NCBI RefSeq assembly: GCF_000001735.4
Contig: NC_003075.7
Span: 1,303,001 to 1,367,000 of the forward strand
From: Arabidopsis thaliana
Taxonomy: Eukaryota > Streptophyta > Magnoliopsida > Brassicales > Brassicaceae
Direction of reading: 5' to 3'
Length of the DNA: 64,000 bases
Part shown: one piece after another, positions 1 through 14,042 of the stretch
Layout of the letters: every line of letters starts with the position of its first letter
Numbering within the stretch: the stretch's first letter is position 1
The notes under the pieces: model-generated
What the model saw: only the letters and a program-made list of their open reading frames with translations
The model's database searches: none
Told to the model about the DNA's origin: nothing
Made by a program: the position numbers and the translations under genes

Positions 1-3000
1 CCATTTTTACTAAATTTTGATGTATTTGTCATTTTGTAACACTTAAAAATGTATGTATTTAGGATTTTTTTGGCGAAAATACGTATTTTATACCAAAGAA
101 TAAACCATAAGAACAACTGTAATCGACTAAACTCAAATATAACGAATAAAACATATGTTAAATCACAATTTTATAGCTTGAAAAAATATAAAATCCACAA
201 ATTTTATAAAAAAGGAAATTTATAAATGTTATCCAAAAATGGCAAATCCATAATTAATTCTATAAATAAAGCTTTGTGAATTTCTAACAGATTGATATGC
301 ATGTCTAAGAATTCAAAGACGTATATAAATTAAAACTGGACAAACCATTAAATAAAATTCGAAGAAAATAAATTTCGTTAAAACAATAATAATAAAAAAA
401 GCTGGTTGGCGCCTTATTTTAAATGACTGAAAATGACAAGATACTATATGTTTTCACAACTTCGAAATGCGATTGTAACACAAAATTATATGCATTTGAG
501 TGTTGGTCTCGTTGTCGCGACAAATGAATCTTTTGCCCATGAGCTTTCACCAATTCGAGTGTTAGCGATCGAGTAACGCCACAAGAAAGGGTGAAAACCC
601 CTATTTTCTCATTTCTCTTCAGTAGCAAGAAATGTTAAAATAGAAAGCATGTTGAGAGAATGGAGTAGCATGCTAGTTTAGACAAATATAAAATGGTGGA
701 AGAGTAAATATTCAATTTTGAGAGGGTAATAATGTAATCAATAACATGCTAGTTTAGACAAATACTCCCAAAAGAATGTCTCAAACTCAAAGAGTTGGTT
801 AGAATTTAAAGTGTCCAAATACACAAATACCCCAAATTTTATACTATTTATGTGGCTAGTGGCTACATACAAATTTATCCAGTGAACTTGTGTGATAATT
901 TACTGTCTTAAAAGTTTATCTGTATCTAGAAATAGAAGATCCGATCAACAAAATACGAGTGAGCATTTCTTCATGGATCATGATCAGAAACTTTCTTATG
1001 AAAAACAATGAGCACCACTTTTATGGGTCACTAAGGGTTCGTGAGTTAACCCCATACCTCTTTTGTGTGTGTGCCATAGGTAGTGGAAAAGGGAATCTAC
1101 TGATGTTAGAGGGTGGTGCTGTTTCGGCGACCCACAAATCTGGACGATGTAGGCCCAAATTTTACCTCACCCCACCATTTTCGTAGACTTTTCATTCCGG
1201 TCCCATAATTTTACATTTCGTTGGTCTAACCCATCATTCATTGATTCTTTACCTTTTTGCCAAGAGGCTACTTAACCTTTTTGCTCTTTATGGATTGGTG
1301 ATAATAATTTAGTCTCACCATAAAATTCAATGTTTTTCTAGTCAACACCATCTAAATTCTAATTCAACATTTTTTTCAACGCTAATTAAAACGAAATTCA
1401 CATATTTTTAGATTTATGACTACTAGATAAACAAGTTTTATCGAAACTTTTTTCAACAAAAATTTCATGCGAAACAACAAACCACGGATCAATACTTACT
1501 AATCACGGATCGGAATCTTCTATTTTTTTTTTTTTCTATTTTGTAACTATCATATTTAATGTTTTCAACTAATCACGTAGAAGGGAGCTTTTTCAACTAT
1601 TAGTGAATTGACTTGTAAACAAAAGGAGAAGTCAAATAAGAACAACGATAATAGTAGAAGAAGCTCTTAGACTAATTAATTAATATCTTAGAGGTACAAA
1701 AACAATTTGATTATTATTACTTTATGCGTCATCTCTTAGATCATCTTCCACGGGCCTCATGGACATGGACATTGACATCATGACTCATGAGTTTGGTTGG
1801 TGTAAAGTTCAAAAATATTAACACATAACACCAAACGATCAATGTCTTATACATATTTCTATGTTTAAAATTCACTAAAATATGTTGCAAACAGAATAAA
1901 AAATATTAGCTGCTTATACCAATTGTAGAAGAATAATATATAGCAACAAAAATAATATAGAATGAGTACAAAATGGAAAATAATCTGGTGTGTATATAAG
2001 TTGATTTTCATAAAATTCTGATAGTAATATTTGACACAAATCATTCATAAATTAAAATTTTCTATTTAATAGCATTTTGAAAAAAAATTATTTAAATTAT
2101 AAATTAACATTTTCTATTTAATAGCATTTTGAAAAAATTATATTATTCATAAATGATGCATTGAAATGTTAGATTTATGGTAAACATCAATCTTTATACA
2201 TTATTAAAACTCGTTGAAAAGTTTAAGTATCAACTAAATTTATAGGCGTTTATTGTTTTAAAAGTTTAGAACCATAAAGTTCAAATCATTCCACCACAAT
2301 TTTGATCAAAGTTAACCACAACAAATGACAAGGATTAGATGTTACTTGGAATCGTTTGATTATAGATAAAGAAAACGATATTAGTACTTTTATAGTTCAG
2401 AATAAATACATAATTGGAAGTCATTTTATGTGATACGGCAAGATAACTCTTTTGTTCAGCGCCGTTCTTTTGTTGTCCCAAGGAACTATTGTGCGTAAAC
2501 ATCAACCCCAAAAATGCATACCATGTCACAACTTTTTGAAAGAACTTAAATTAACTTACCAATTTTACAAGAAGTGAATACAACTAATACAGCTTTTTAA
2601 CCTAGGCTTAATTGCACGCTAATGCTTACAACATATTCCATCAGATTCTGTCTTTTCTTTATAAAAAGTTTTAGAGATTTCTTTCTATTTCAAATTATTT
2701 GGTGTTTTACATCTAAAGTGTAAGAAACCAATTTTCTTTTTTTTCAAAACGCAACTAAAAAAAATCCTTTACATATTATACATTTTATTCTTATTTCATT
2801 AATAATAAAATATAATTTATTTTATAATTTTCTCTATCATGTATTCTTCAATAATATAACATCATATTTTGACCCCACAAAAAAACTTATATAAAGAGTA
2901 CAAGAAAAACAAAACTAATGTTTGATAGCTTTTACATTTTTAAAATCTGAGAAAATTGAAGTTTTAACTCCATCAAATAACATTGCAAAATCACATAAAA

Positions 3001-3657
3001 ATTATGATTTGTGATTTCACGTTTAAATTTTGTTTTGTTAGAAATCTATTTGATAAAGTAGACGTTTATATACCAACATAATCGTCTAGGTAATTAAATT
3101 AGACATCCACATAACAAAATAGCATGTTATATATATTTTTAAAAATCACATATTCGATAATAATTAAATAAAAGTTATTAAAAAATTAAAAATCAATATA
3201 CTATTTAATGGCGATCAAAAACATCATTATTTGTTTTTAAATTTCATCGTCAAATCTTGCCATCTACCTAATTTAACCACACAAAAACATCATCAAATTA
3301 TTCCTGTATAATACCAAATTAAACTCTTTTGTCCAAAACAATTTCAAAAAAGAAAACTCTGTGGAATAAGAAACGGGCAAAGAGGGGCCAGAAGTTTAGC
3401 CACGTCAGCTACAAGAGAGTGCCACATCATCACCATAAGCCTCTCCCACCTGTACGGATCCCTCCCAATATAAATTGGAACCAAACTCTCTCCTCAGAAA
3501 AAACCTTCTCATTACACTTGCATGTGCAACGACCCGACCCTATACCCGACCCGGCCCACATTTTAAACCCATTTTAGCCTTTTCTGTTTCCGCCGCCGAC
3601 TGATCGGAATAATCGATCAAAGAGAGAACAACTGAATCTTCGCCGGATACTACGCCG
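1..3657. other. Gene-poor AT-rich spacer and 5' region of ALKBH10B
   Basis: I see no supportable gene here; open frames are short and unrelated to known domains. Two small direct repeats are visible: a roughly 20-bp motif at about 669 and 745, and a 36-bp motif with 'ctatttaatagcatttt' at about 2059 and 2111. The last 300 bases carry promoter-like and 5' UTR sequence of the downstream gene, including an ACGT-core element near 3400 (CCACGTCAGC). Confidence that no conserved protein gene is present is moderate, because decayed transposon fragments cannot be excluded by eye. Confidence 0.5.
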
Positions 3658-6600
3658 ATGACGATTGCGGCAGCGCCAGCACGCCAGACAGATCGATCAG
3701 CCACTGGTTTCAACCCTGCTTACGTCACGACGGCGAAGGCGGTGAGCGTTCCGGTTCAAGTTCCTCCGGCGACTGTGGTTTCCGAAGGATTAGGTAAAGA
3801 TGCGTTGATCTCATGGTTCAGAGGAGAATTCGCTGCGGCAAACGCGATAATCGACGCGATGTGCTCGCATCTAAGGATAGCTGAAGAAGCGGTATCTGGA
3901 TCGGAGTACGAAGCTGTATTCGCGGCGATCCATCGCCGTCGTCTGAATTGGATCCCTGTTCTTCAGATGCAGAAGTATCATTCCATCGCTGAAGTAGCGA
4001 TCGAGCTTCAGAAAGTGGCGGCTAAGAAAGCGGAGGATCTGAAACAGAAGAAAACAGAGGAGGAGGCGGAGGAAGATCTGAAAGAGGTGGTGGCGACGGA
4101 GGAAGAGGAAGTGAAGAAAGAGTGTTTTAACGGCGAGAAAGTAACGGAGAATGACGTAAACGGAGATGTAGAAGACGTTGAAGATGATTCACCAACTAGT
4201 GATATCACTGATTCAGGTAAGTAAAAAAAAACTTCACAATTCTCAAAAGAAGTATATTTTTTTCTTGGATCCAGAATTTTCTATATAGTTTTACCAGAAA
4301 CAATGATAGGTTTTCTCATATAATTATTGTTCTTTTGTTCATTTGAAAAAGCATATTCTTTGAAAGTTTGGTCATTTGATTCTTCTCTGTTCACTGTGTA
4401 AACTGGCTCTCTGTGGTTGGTGACGATTTTTTTTAAAAAACTTCATTACAATTATGAGAATGAGTTGAAAATAGTTGTTTTTTTTTGTATATATATATAT
4501 ATATATTTCTTGTTAAAGAAGAAAATAACAATATTTTATATTTTAGAATATATTTCTCAGACTAATTCAAGTTTCAAGATTTAAGTACGTGTTTCCCTCT
4601 ACTGGATCCGAGATGTATTCTAAACAATTTTGACTTTTAATTCTTAATTAGTATTACTACTATTTTTATTTAAATTGTTTTCTTTATATATATATCAATC
4701 GTGAGATTTTGTTGCATCATTATGCCAGAGATTCGATTTTTAGAAATAATTTTACCAAATTAACCTGATTCTTTCTAAAAAAAGAAATCTTTATTTTTTA
4801 TGTTCCACACTAATCAAATGACTAACACAGCCTGGTATTTTTAATACCATGTTTGGAAACTTTTTAGTTATATATTTTTGTAATAAAAAAATAATATATA
4901 GTTAAAGACGAATATTTCGCTGAAAACTAAGAAATTAATTTATGTTAGTTACTTTTAACGTGTGTGAAAAGATAATATATTATAAATTTATATGACTAAG
5001 TATAATTTATTAATATATTTTGTTGCCGGCTTTATAGTTGGTTTATAATTTTTTATTTCTTCACTTAACTTTGATCTTTTACACGAAACTAATTTTTTAG
5101 GACAAAATAATTGTAACGTAACTATTAGTGTTACTTTAGTTATGCAAAGTACGTACATATTAAAACAGGGTTCGAATCATAAAATCAGACCTTATTACTA
5201 TATTAAAAGAATAAAAAATTAACACAAACTTTCATGAAAATTCGTACAAAAGTACAAATCTATTGTAGTTGTGTTGAAAAAGCATATAATCTGAAAAAGT
5301 TTCTCTGACTTCTAACAATGTAAAAATGGACCAAAAACGTCATAACGATGTCGTTTGGAATTAAAAGATTACAGTAGTAGGATTCCTATTCTCAATGTGG
5401 TTGTGTGTGTTAGTGGTAGTAGTAGTAGGCAACAATTTTGTTGTCTTGTGCTCTAGTTGATGTAACTGTTAAACGCATCAAAGGTATCAATCTCACATTG
5501 ATTCGCGTGTGATGATTTTATTGCAATTTTTATTCTTTCTTCTTCGAATGGTGAGCTCATAGCAGCCGTTGGATTTAATTAAAACTTGAGTCGTCATCAA
5601 TTATGGTCCCCACGATTCTCCGTGCCGCCCTTTAACTTTTCTCTTCTCGTCCCGAATGTTCGAATCCCTCACGACTCACGCGCACATTTTGGCTTTTTGC
5701 TTTTTGTTCACGGCCATAAAAATAAGTCAGAACTCTATAAAGGTTTTTTTTATTTGGTATAGATCTTTTTACCAGTCTAGTGAGTTTTTCTTCGTGATGT
5801 GTGGTATTTAATTTACTCGTGTTGAAAGTCGCATGTTTAGGTAAAGACACGTGGACGAACACAGTAGACTTTGTAGTCTTGTCTTGATGTCTTCTACATT
5901 GAAAGTCTCTGACTTTCTCTGATACATTTTACAAGGAAACTATTAGTAGTTCTTTAGAATGGTCCATGAGAATCAAATATCACATTTACTGTCATTACTT
6001 TAGTCGATGTGTTTCTCACTAAAGCCAAAGATTCGAAGCTCACATTAATTAATTGATTAAAAACACTAATTCAACTAATTTTTTTTGTAGTTAAGTATGA
6101 ACAAAAACTTGAATAATTTTATGGTTTTTGTTACATAGGTTCTCATCAGGATGTTCACCAAACTGTTGTTGCGGATACTGCACATCAGATTATATGCCAT
6201 AGCCATGAAGATTGTGATGCACGTTCATGTGAGATCAAACCTATCAAAGGTTTCCAAGCTAAAGAACAAGTCAAAGGCCACACTGTGAGTAGTGTGATAA
6301 GTTCGATTTGAGAGACATACATATGCATATGGTTATTGATAAATTAATGTTGTGGTGATATAGGTGAATGTTGTGAAAGGACTAAAGCTGTATGAAGAGT
6401 TACTTAAAGAAGATGAGATATCTAAATTGTTAGACTTTGTGGCAGAACTACGAGAAGCTGGCATAAACGGGAAGCTTGCAGGTGACTGACTTTGTCTTAC
6501 GCTAAACACATTATAGGCTTTAAGAGTTTTCCGGTGCTTATACAAGATGAATGCAGGTGAGAGCTTTATACTGTTCAACAAACAGATTAAAGGGAACAAG

Positions 6601-7699
6601 AGAGAGCTGATTCAGCTTGGTGTCCCCATCTTTGGTCATGTCAAGGCGGATGAAAACTCTAACGACACCAACAACTCTGGTAAGGAATCGCTTGATCCGC
6701 AAGTTTCAGTCTAAATGGTTTGATCCATGTGGATGGCTTTGACCGATTAGAGTTTTTGTTGGTTTGTAGTTAACATCGAGCCAATTCCACCACTTCTTGA
6801 GAGTGTCATTGATCACTTTGTCACATGGAGACTCATCCCAGAATACAAGAGACCTAACGGCTGTGTCATCAACTTCTTTGAAGAGGTATATACATCTCCA
6901 TGGATCACCATTCCTTTATGTTTCCGCTTTTCTTTAACCTTCGAGATTGCCACTCTTTTTCAGGGTGAATACTCACAGCCTTTCCTCAAACCACCTCACT
7001 TAGAACAACCAATCTCCACTCTTGTCCTCTCTGAATCAACAATGGCCTATGGACGCATTCTCTCAAGTGACAACGAAGGCAACTTCAGAGGACCTTTGAC
7101 ACTCTCTCTCAAACAAGGGTAAAAATAATATCAAAAACCTCTTTCTTTAACTCCAAGAAAAAGGTCGGTTTCGCTTCATTAACATTGTTTGACCTGATCT
7201 TTATAGATCTTTGTTGGTGATGAGAGGGAACAGTGCAGACATGGCAAGACATGTAATGTGTCCATCACAAAACAAAAGAGTAAGCATCACATTCTTTCGT
7301 ATTCGACCTGACACATATCATAACCATTCACAACCCAACAGTCCTCGCAACGACGGTGTCATGACAATGTGGCAACCCTACCAAATGACACCAACTCCAT
7401 TCCTCAATGGTTATGATCATTCAATTGACATGATGCCAAAACTTGGAGTCCTACGTCCTCCAATGGTCATGATGGCACCACCACCGGTTCAACCAATGAT
7501 ATTACCAAGTCCCAATGTGATGGGAACCGGTGGTGGTACCGGTGTTTTCTTACCATGGGCCTCTGTTAATAGCTCAAGAAAACATGTGAAGCATTTGCCT
7601 CCACGCGCGCAGAAGAAGCGATTACTTCCGCTTCCTCCTGCTGCTTCTTCTTCTCCAGCTGGAGGATCCACCTCTGAGCCTGTGATCACTGTAGGTTAA
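3658..7699 (+). CDS. ALKBH10B: RNA N6-methyladenosine demethylase ALKBH10B
   Basis: AlkB-family 2-oxoglutarate/Fe(II) dioxygenase that in Arabidopsis removes m6A from mRNA and affects floral transition (family knowledge). Seven coding exons keep frame: 3658–4216, 6139–6284, 6364–6481, 6557–6679, 6770–6885, 6964–7118, 7207–7699. They give 569 residues, the known length. Residues 1–186 hold a helical region and a Glu/Lys-rich acidic stretch. The dioxygenase core spans about 240–470. The iron ligands fall at H366 and E368 (PPHLE), so the family's HxD motif is HxE here; residues from about 435 (MRGNSADMARHVMCPSQ) carry the distal His, and RVSITFFRIRP holds the 2OG-binding Arg. The C-terminus is Pro-rich and low complexity. 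The start is the first ATG after the UTR and precedes the conserved N-terminus. Intron 1 is unusually long (1.9 kb). Confidence 0.95.
4217..6138 (+). other. Long first intron of ALKBH10B
   Basis: A 1,922-bp intron bounded by GTAAGT and ATAG. It is AT-rich with an (AT)n tract near 4489–4506. I see no nested gene or transposon with recognisable ends. Its size compared with the other introns (under 100 bp each) would suit a regulatory intron, but that is inference. Confidence 0.6.
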
Positions 7700-8299
7700 T
7701 CCTATTCGACTTCTTCAGCAAAAAGAAAAAAAAACTTGGAATTGGTCTTTTTCTAAGCAATGCTCTGTTTCTTCTCTGTTCTGTTTCTTTTTTTGTTCTT
7801 TCAAATTCAGTTTAGGTTAACTCAGGTTTTATAGATAGAATTAAGTTTGTTACATCCCCCGAGGCATGTGTTTTCTACTTTGTGTACGATTTTATTATCA
7901 GTATATTCTCAAAATGTTACCTTTCATTGCTAGTTTTCAAACAAAATCAGATTATAGCACAACATCATCTCTTCAAAGCCACATTAAGCTTTTAGTGATT
8001 TCCATGTCGTTGTATTCCTTCACCTTTTACCAAAAAAAAAAAAAAAAAATTTTGTATTTTTGGTTACTTTTTTTCAAGATTGTTGAATTTTTTTATCTTT
8101 CACGTTTGTTGACAAAGAACAATAGATAAAATCTCTTTCAAAAATAGCAAAATTGAGAGAAAGATAAGCAAAATAATAGGTCATTAGTTAACACATTATG
8201 AGGAAACTTTCGTTACAAAAAAAGTCCCAAGTTGACATCACCTTCTCTATTCAGACTCTCTCTTTCTCTATTCACTCTTCATCAGTCTCCATTGATACA

Positions 8300-9154
8300 A
8301 TGATAAGTGTGATCATCGAGAATCAGAGTGGCTCATCGTTCACCATTGATGTTTCTTTCTGGGACACAGTGTTAATGATTAAACGGAAGATCGAGATGAC
8401 TCAAGGGACCCCTGTTTCCAAGCAAATACTTATCTTCAAACGCAAGGTACTTCAAGACCATCTTAATATGTTTGGATGCCAGATACGTCACAACTCTCGT
8501 ATCCTTCTCTCCATCTCTCCTGACGATAACCCTACTCAGAACCAAGTGCCTCAAACCAACCAATCTCCATCAACACCATCAAATCCTATTCATGAGTTCG
8601 TTAACAATCAAGATTCTCCATTATCGCCACAATCAAGTGCTTTGACTATGGAAAAGTTCAGTAAGAATCAACAAGATCGGCCTCCATTAATGAGAGTGGT
8701 GGCGAAGAGAATCGACAATGGATCATCACGACCATCATATTCACTTGATGAGTTACTTGCCCCTCGAGATTCGTCGACTGTGGCGGTTGGGAGCATAAGA
8801 AACAGGGATCAAGAGGTTAAAAACAGAGAATCTTCGCCGTCAGACTCAGTCGAAGAGGTCATTAACTTTACAGACTCGCCTGCGATGAAGATGATAGTAA
8901 TGTTGCAGCCATATGGATATACCAGGATGATTCAAGTAGAGGTTACAGCAGATGATAACGTTGAAGAACTGAGGAAAGAGCTGGTTAAGATGCAAGAGAG
9001 GGGTGAGTTAAATCTGCCTCAAGGAATGTATTACTTAATACACAAGCATAAGCAGGCTGTATTACACGAAGATCAGTCATTCTTGACCAACGGTGTTGCT
9101 TACGGTGATACGATTCAGATTTCCCAAGGATATGTTAAACTCACAAGTGGTTGA
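8300..9154 (+). CDS. Ubiquitin-like protein with two ubiquitin folds, tandem copy 1
   Basis: Single-exon gene of 284 codons from this start. Two ubiquitin-like regions are visible: N-terminal residues 1–75 (motif PVSKQILIF resembling ubiquitin's PDQQRLIF) and C-terminal residues about 195–280 ([14 protein letters not shown]). They are joined by a Ser/Pro-rich linker that contains YSLDELL. Neither ends in a Gly-Gly processing site, so the protein is probably an uncleaved UBL adaptor rather than a conjugated modifier; function is unknown. An in-frame ATG at 8198 would add 34 residues. I chose 8300 because it lines up with the start of the paralogue at 14499. This corresponds, I believe, to At4g02950. 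RE2 sits about 250 bp downstream. Confidence 0.8.
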   Translation: MISVIIENQSGSSFTIDVSFWDTVLMIKRKIEMTQGTPVSKQILIFKRKVLQDHLNMFGCQIRHNSRILLSISPDDNPTQNQVPQTNQSPSTPSNPIHEFVNNQDSPLSPQSSALTMEKFSKNQQDRPPLMRVVAKRIDNGSSRPSYSLDELLAPRDSSTVAVGSIRNRDQEVKNRESSPSDSVEEVINFTDSPAMKMIVMLQPYGYTRMIQVEVTADDNVEELRKELVKMQERGELNLPQGMYYLIHKHKQAVLHEDQSFLTNGVAYGDTIQISQGYVKLTSG

Positions 9155-9400
9155 ACGTTTGATCACTAATCGATCTTAAACTCTTTTTCTTATTGGTTTT
9201 AGTCTTTCTTCAAGTTTTCTTGCTTTTTCCAAAGTTCACAGGTTTCTGAAATATCCTAACACATGTAATACCAATATGAGCTGAAAGAAGAGAAATAAGT
9301 TCTTGTTGAGTTACTATAAGCTCTGTGTACATTCTAATTCACATTTCTTTTACTACTTCAATGTATCACTAGTACAAAGATCAAATGTTGAATCTATAGA

Positions 9401-9557
9401 TGTTTATAGAAGAGATGATTTCATTACATAGTGAGAATCACAATATATATACAAGAGTGAGTAGCTAGGGTACATCAACGTAATGAATGAGAGTATATAC
9501 GACTTTACATATGTGTATCCATGACAGTAGCAATCTAGGATATCAATCATATCCTCA
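9401..9557 (-). repeat. RE2 3' LTR
   Basis: 157 bp, TG…CA termini on the plus strand (TGTTTATAG … ATATCCTCA). It differs from the partner LTR by one base in the 'gaatgagRgtat/atat' stretch near 9490. Confidence 0.95.
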
Positions 9558-12500
9558 ATACGCCCCCACAAGATGGAGGGACTTTGATGACTCCAATCTT
9601 GCGAGAGAAGTTCTGAAAAGCGACGCGGGACAGAGGCTTTGTAAGAGTGTCTGCTAATTGATCATGAGTGGAGACATGGACAACACGAAGTGCACCAGAT
9701 TGAACTTGGTTACGGATGAAGTGATAATCCAACGCGATATGTTTCATCCGAGAATGAAACACCGGATTGGCACATAGATAAGTTGCTCCCACATTGTCAC
9801 AATAGATGACCGGTGGATGTGACAATTGAATACCAAGTTCTGTCAATAAGGAACAAATCCATTGTAGCTCAGATGAAGTGTTTGCCACTGACCTGTATTC
9901 AGCTTCGGTAGATGAGCGCACAACACCTTTCTGCTTTTTAGAGGACCAAGAGATGGGATGATGACCGAGATAAACAATGTAGCCATTAGTGGAGACATAG
10001 TCATCGGTATCGCCGGCCCAATCCGCATCAGAGTATGCGTGTAATGATAATGTGTTGCCTTTCTTAAGAAATATGCCATGATCCGGAGTTCCAGCTAAGT
10101 ATCGCAGAACACGTTTCAGGGCATTCCAATGGTCATCTGTCGGCATATGCATATATTGTGACAGACGGTTGACCGCATAAGAGAGATCAGGACGAGTGAA
10201 TGCTAGATATTGTAAACTGCCCACTATGCCTCTGTATTCTGTCGGGTCAGGCAGTTTGGTACCGGAGTGCAATGTCAACTTTGGTGATGTTGCCATTGGT
10301 GTTGCGACCGGCTTCGCGGTTAGCATATTGGTGCGAGCGAGAAGATCAAGTGTGTACCGACGTTGGCTGAGGTGAAGACCTTGTGGGACTCGTTTTGCTT
10401 CAATACCCAGAAAATAATGTAGATCCTCATGTTCTTTGACAGAAAAACGCTGAGACAATGCATCGAGAGTATGTTTTAACAAGACCGTGTCATTCCCTGT
10501 GATCAATATGTCGTCAACATAGACAAGCATATAGATAATTGATCGACCTCGTTGCAACACAAAAAGTGACGTATCTGAGATGGAATTCACAAAACCCACC
10601 GTTAGTAAATAAGTCCGAAGTTCAACATACCATGCTCTAGGAGCTTGTTTCAGCCCGTAAATAGCTTTCCTGAGGCGGCAGACATAATCAGGACGATCTT
10701 TATCAACAAAACCCGGTGGTTGCGACATGTATACTTCGTCGGTAAGTGTACCCTGTAGAAATGCATTATTGACATCCAATTGACGGATAGGCCAAGATCG
10801 ATCAACAGCCACACCCAAGACGATACGAATGGAAGTTGATTTGATTACAGGACTAAAGGTTTCCGCATAATCAAGACCCGGTCTTTGATTGTAACCTTTG
10901 GCGACAAGCCTTGCCTTATACCGATTTAGTGAGCCATCCGAATTGAATTTCTTAGTGAATATCCAACGACAACCAACGATCGTGACAGATGGTGGTGGAG
11001 GCGGTACAAGATCCCATGTATGATTGCCGATTTGAGCATTTATTTCTGATCCCATTGCTTGTCTCCAACGATCATCTTTCATTGCCTGTATCGCTGTGCG
11101 TGGTTCTGAATTTGCAGCCAGTGACGTGGCGTAAGAGTACTTTTGGTTGGGTTTTCTAATGCCATCCTTTGCCCTTGTAGCCATTGAATGAGTATTGACC
11201 GGAGCTTGAGCGTTGACTTGAATAATTGGTGGAGCAGGTAACACAGGAGGTAACGGAGGCGTAGAGGTTGATGAGGAGGACGGCGAGTTTGGTTCAGAGA
11301 TACTCGTCGAAGGTGTTGGTATGTGGGGTGATGAGATTGGGCTTTGTGGTAATGGGCTATTTTGATTTGGGCTATTTGGACTTGGGCTGTTTGGATTTGG
11401 GTTATTTAAAATTGGGCTATTTGAATTTGAGTTTTGTGTTTGATGTGGCTGGGCCGTGGGTTGCGGCCCATTATGACTTGGAGCAGTGGGCTCAGAGGAA
11501 GAGGGAGAAGAAATCGAAGAGGAAGGTAAGTTAGAAGACGATACCTGAGTGGTGCATAGTGGAGACGGCGACGACGGTGGACGAGGCGACGTATCAAGGT
11601 GAGGACCCAAACACGGGGGAGCCGGCAAAACTAACGGTGTTGTGGGTAGAGTTGTATGAGATGGCCAATTCGGAGCTGAATCAGAACGCTGTTCTTGTGA
11701 CGTGGATACACCAAAATTTGTTGTAGAGAAGGGAAAGCACCGTTCGTCAAACTGCACGTGCCGAGATGTGTAGAGTCTGCCAGTGGGAATGTGAAGACAC
11801 AAGTAAGCACTTTGAGTAAGAGAATAACCCATGAATGCACATTGTTTTGATTTGTCTTCTAGCTTGTGACGATTGTACGGTCTTAACCATGGATAACAGG
11901 CACATCCAAAAACTTTGAGCTTCTCATAATTCGGCGGTTGTCCAAAAAGTTTCTGAAACGGCGATTGAAGCTGAAGTAGCGGTGTGGGAAGCCGATTTAT
12001 AAGGTAAACTGCCACAGAAAAAGCATACGGCCAGTACGTCTTGGGAACAGAGGCATGAGAGAGTAAGGTGAGACCCATCTCAACTATGTGACGATGCTTT
12101 CTTTCTGATAGACCATTGTGTTCTGGAGTATGCGGTGGAGAGGTGAAATGAGAGATCCCGTGTTGCGATAAATAATCCCGTAAGACCACAAATTCGCCCC
12201 CATTATCTGAATAAAGTGTACCAATCCTTGTTTGAAAACGATTTTCCACAAGACTCTTGAAGATAATGAACGTATCTTTCACTTGAGATTTCTGTTTTAA
12301 TGGATATAACCATGTATAACGGGTGAAATGATCAACAAAGATGACATAATAGCGATAATTATCAATAGAAAGAATTGGGGAACTCCACACATCCGAATAA
12401 ATGTATTCCAATGGTTTAGACGAAGTGATTGTTGAATTTGAAAAAGGCACTTTATGACTTTTATTGATAAAACAATCTGAGCAAGAAAGAAGTTTATGAG

Positions 12501-13974
12501 AGGGGTTTAAAACTGGAAGTGAATGATTGGAAATAACTGAATTTAAAATCGCCAATGAAGGATGGCCGAGACGGGAATGCCATGAAGAATGAGTAGCTTT
12601 AGAGCATGGAGACGCAAACATAGATACCGCTTGAGACGATGCAATAGGCCACTCATACAACTCATCTTTAGTTTTGCCTTGGAGTAATGGGACCCCCGTG
12701 TTGAGATCCTTCACCTGAAAGGATGCAGGAAAGAATTCCACAGAGACACGATTAGTGTTGCATAAGCGATACACAGAGATTAAGTTTTTGTGTATATTTG
12801 GAACATATAGAACTTTGTTAAGATCTAGTGAGCGAGAACTAGTAGGTAGAGAGGCAGAACCAGTGTGTGTTATGGGAATTGTGGATCCATCGGCAATCAT
12901 AACATCATCACCACCGGTGTAAGGTTGATGGAAAGACAGATTGTTGAAGTCCGACGTGATATGGTGGGTTGCTCCGCTGTCAAGAAGCCAGTTGTTGGCA
13001 TTGTATGGAGAGTTGACAGCGAGATTGGCGCGGGGCTGCCATGGAGTGAACGGAGAAGTCGATTGCTGTTGATTGGTGGTTGATTGGAATTGATGAAGTT
13101 GAGGGCAGCGTTTGGCACTGTGTCCTTGCACGCTACATATTTGGCATCGGCCCAAGTAGGGTTTGGGCTGGCGATTATCGGATCGAGAGCCAGAAGACGA
13201 TGGCTGCCAAGAGTTTGAGCGATTGTTGTTGTTGTTGTAGTTGCGGTTGTCTCCACGATTGTTCTGATTACGGTTGGTGTTGGTGTTGCGGTGAGTAACG
13301 ACATTGGCAGTGATTGGTACGACCTCTGCCGAGTTCAAAGCAAGAAGTTTGCTCTCTCGATTTATCAGCCTCTCATGGATCTCTGTGAGAGACGGTGGGG
13401 TATCTTTGGCGGCAATTTGATCTATCACTGGTTTGTAATCATCAGGCAGATTTTCCAGCACACGTTCTACTTGCTCGTCATGGTCCATAGGTTTTCCAAG
13501 AAGCGCAAGTTGATCGAATCTAGTGATGAATCCTTGCATATAGTCATCGATGGTTTTGGCACCCTTCGTCCATTGCTTCAGCTACGTACGGAGTTGAGTG
13601 ACATGACCATAGCTTGGATTCGCATAGATCTTGCGAAGTGTCTCCCAGATCTGAGCCGCTGTAGTGGCTCGAGATACCGCAGGTTGTACGGACATAGAGA
13701 TGGCTCCAAGGATTGCACTGTAGATGAGCTTGTCTTGTCTTCTCCAGCGAGTGTAGTCGGGATTGACACGAGGAACCGCATCTGTGCCAATGGTTGCAGG
13801 CGGCATGGGTGTAGAGCCATCGAGAAAACCGGCGAGTTCATAGCCATCGAAGAGCGCATGAACCTGGCGGCTCCACATGAGGTAGTTAGTGCTGGTGAGT
13901 TTGGTAACGTTACTCATGTTCACGTTGAGGATGTTGGTGTTGACGAGAACGATTTCTTCAGCGTGAGTAGCCAT
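9547..13974 (-). pseudogene. RE2: RE2 gag-pol polyprotein frame with one in-frame amber stop
   Basis: A continuous frame of about 1,475 codons from ATG at 13974 to the stop near 9547, interrupted only by TAG at 13582–13584 (codon 131); the same frame continues on both sides. In order: copia-type gag (UBN2-like), a CCHC zinc knuckle (CQICSVQGHSAKRC), aspartic protease DSGA, an integrase HHCC region (HSRLGHPS … CSDC) with DDE core (SDNGGEF), a Ser/Pro-rich spacer, reverse transcriptase with YVDDILITG, and RNase H (SDADWAGD, STEAEY). The intact catalytic motifs and near-identical LTRs show recent activity. The stop would truncate Gag and block Pol unless read through or corrected by sequence error. 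Confidence 0.9.
9558..9574 (-). other. RE2 polypurine tract
   Basis: On the minus strand a G-rich purine run (TTGTGGGGG) ends a few bases before the 3' LTR. This is where plus-strand DNA synthesis is primed in LTR retroelements. Confidence 0.75.
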
Positions 13975-14042
13975 TGAAGGAGAGAGAACGAAGAAAGAGG
14001 AAAAATTTTTTTTTAATTTTTTTTATTTTTTTATGGATCTAA

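Noticed and set aside
12865..13977. Several plus-strand open frames over RE2 gag
   Set aside because: They are antisense to the gag-pol frame, which carries the recognisable domains.
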